From assembly GCF_029889805.1 (NCBI RefSeq), contig NZ_JARANT010000010.1, positions 1 through 47,672 of the forward strand: a stretch of 47,672 nucleotides of DNA, written 5' to 3'. This DNA is from Halorubrum sp. Boch-26. GTDB taxonomy: Archaea; Halobacteriota; Halobacteria; Halobacteriales; Haloferacaceae. A program made the position numbers and the translations under genes. This document shows, one piece after another, positions 46,495 through 47,672 of this stretch (positions are counted from its first letter, which is position 1; every line of letters starts with the position of its first letter). A model generated the notes under the pieces. The model did not search any database. It worked only from the letters and a program-made list of their open reading frames with translations, and was not told where the DNA came from.

Positions 46495-47644
46495 TCGTCG
46501 CGTCGCGGAGTTCCCGCGCCCGCGAGAGGAGCGCGTCGCGGTCGCCGTCCGCCTCGTCGCCGGGCGTCACCGTCAGGTGTCCCATCTTCCGGAGCGGGCG
46601 CACGTCGTCCTTCCCGTACCAGTGGAGGTCGGCGTCGGGCGCCGCGAACACCGATTCGGCGCCGCGGAAGGTCGCCGGTCCCGTCTCGTCCACGTCCCCG
46701 AGCGCGTTCGCGGTGACCGCGGGCGCGACGAGGTCGGTCGGGCCGAGCGGCCACCCCAGCACCGCCCGGACGTGGTTCTCGAACTGCGAGGTGCGCGCGC
46801 CCTCGATCGTCCAGTGGCCGGAGTTGTGCGGGCGCGGGGCGATCTCGTTGACGAGCACCTCCCCGTCGCGGGTCTCGAACAGCTCGATCCCGTAGACGCC
46901 GCGGCCGTCGAGGGACTCGAGCACGTCGCGAGCGACCGACTCCGCCTCCGCGACGACCGCGTCGTCGGCGCGAGCGGGCGCCACGCTCTCGCGGAGGATC
47001 TCCTCCCGGTGGAGCGTCTCCGTGACCGGGTAGGTCCGCGTCTCGCCGTCGGCGCCTTTCAGGCCCATCACGGCGATCTCGCGCTCGAAGTCGAGGAGCT
47101 CCTCGGCCATGGCGTTCCCGCCGACTTCCTCAAGCGCGTCGGCGGCGTCCGCGGGGTCTTCCACGGGGACGTTCCCGCGGCCGTCGTAGCCGCCCTCGCG
47201 GGCCTTCAGCATGACGCCGCCGAACTCCTCGACGACGCGTTCGAGCCCTTCGGCGGTCGCGACCGCGACGAACTCCGGGACGGGGATCCCCGCGTCCGCG
47301 AGCGCCTCCTTCTGGACCAGCTTGTCCTGGATCGTCTCGAGGGTGGCGGGGTCCGGCTGGACCGGCACGTCGTATTCCGAGCTCACCTCGGCCAGCAGCT
47401 CCGGATCGGCCAGCTCGATCTCGAAGGTCAGCGCGTCGACGCGGCTCGCCAGCTCGTGGACCGCGTCGGGGTCGTCGAAGTCGCCCACGACCTGGTCGCT
47501 CGCGACGGGGGCGGCCGGGCACTCCGGCGTCGGGTCGAGCACGACGACCTCGACGCCGAGCCGCGCGACCGCCTCGCCCATCATCCGTCCCAGCTGTCCG
47601 CCGCCGACGACGCCGCGCGTCGGTCCCGGCAGAGTGATCGACAT
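46478..47644 (-). CDS. purK: 5-(carboxyamino)imidazole ribonucleotide synthase
   Basis: A 388-residue ATP-grasp enzyme that makes N5-CAIR from AIR, ATP and bicarbonate. The N-terminal VVGGGQLGRMMGEAVARLG is followed by ATP-grasp landmarks VMLKAREGGYDGRGNVPV and GIELFETRDGEVLVNEIAPRPHNSGHWTIEG. The substrate-binding NEIAPRPHNSG is intact. It precedes purE in the same orientation, forming a two-gene purine pair. Its upstream promoter lies at the window edge. Confidence 0.96.
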   Translation of the reverse strand: MSITLPGPTRGVVGGGQLGRMMGEAVARLGVEVVVLDPTPECPAAPVASDQVVGDFDDPDAVHELASRVDALTFEIELADPELLAEVSSEYDVPVQPDPATLETIQDKLVQKEALADAGIPVPEFVAVATAEGLERVVEEFGGVMLKAREGGYDGRGNVPVEDPADAADALEEVGGNAMAEELLDFEREIAVMGLKGADGETRTYPVTETLHREEILRESVAPARADDAVVAEAESVARDVLESLDGRGVYGIELFETRDGEVLVNEIAPRPHNSGHWTIEGARTSQFENHVRAVLGWPLGPTDLVAPAVTANALGDVDETGPATFRGAESVFAAPDADLHWYGKDDVRPLRKMGHLTVTPGDEADGDRDALLSRARELRDATTFRGD

Positions 47645-47672
47645 ACGCCCGTACCCGAATACGCAACGGCCG

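Noticed and set aside
1-47672. tRNA, rRNA or integrated element.
   Set aside because: I saw no T-arm GTTCRANYC with matching acceptor stems, no rRNA blocks, and no integrase, transposase or phage genes; base composition looks even across coding regions.

Overview
The window is a gene-dense piece of a euryarchaeal chromosome, almost certainly from a haloarchaeon and most like Halorubrum or a relative. The genus is inferred from sequence style and gene content, not from a search. Supporting signs are very high GC, strongly acidic proteins (Asp/Glu-rich tails and linkers), TATA-like boxes (TTTATG, CTTATAAC, TTTTAAA) about 26-30 nt before many start codons as expected for leaderless mRNAs, archaeal-only genes (SRP19, Gar1-like, archaeal AlaRS, PIN-ATPase-KH protein), and a complex I operon with fused nuoCD, split nuoJ and no nuoE, nuoF or nuoG. 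I see no rRNA, tRNA, CRISPR array, transposase or phage gene.

Layout. 1-3.4 kb: an amidohydrolase and a DUF59 Fe-S assembly-type protein, divergent from a zinc alcohol dehydrogenase. This trio resembles the accessory genes of bacterial propane monooxygenase clusters. 3.4-12 kb: a membrane protein, an orphan 2-oxoacid dehydrogenase E1-alpha, an FAD amine-oxidase-like protein, a threonine-synthase-like protein, a GNAT, cytidine deaminase and uridine phosphorylase (pyrimidine salvage), and type II NADH dehydrogenase. 12-18 kb: a winged-helix regulator, a small membrane protein, arginase, a zinc-finger protein, a PHP-type protein, a DUF457 membrane protein, an aminotransferase and a hotdog thioesterase, then about 500 bp of structured, repeat-rich non-coding DNA. 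18-24.3 kb: an FNR-like reductase, a 2-oxoacid:ferredoxin oxidoreductase (KorAB-like), a geranylgeranyl-reductase-family flavoprotein and citrate synthase. 24.4-32 kb: PIN-ATPase-KH protein, glutamine amidotransferase, SDR, an alpha/beta hydrolase and alaS. 32-35 kb: a sensor histidine kinase, SRP19, Gar1-like protein and a zinc-ribbon protein. 35-45.6 kb: the 11-gene nuo operon. 45.7-47.6 kb: purK-purE.

How the genes fit together. The energy genes form one picture: citrate synthase and a ferredoxin-linked 2-oxoacid oxidoreductase feed the TCA cycle and reduce ferredoxin; a complex I without its NADH-input module probably takes electrons from ferredoxin or another carrier; NDH-2 oxidises NADH separately.

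The most unusual features are: (i) the propane-cluster-like trio with no monooxygenase in view; (ii) four enzyme-family proteins lacking a canonical active-site residue (E1-alpha GDG to GGG, threonine synthase Lys to Phe, alpha/beta hydrolase Ser to Gly, PHP HxH to HxK); (iii) short tandem duplications that copy the stop codon of three genes; and (iv) the structured 17.65-18.15 kb intergenic repeat.
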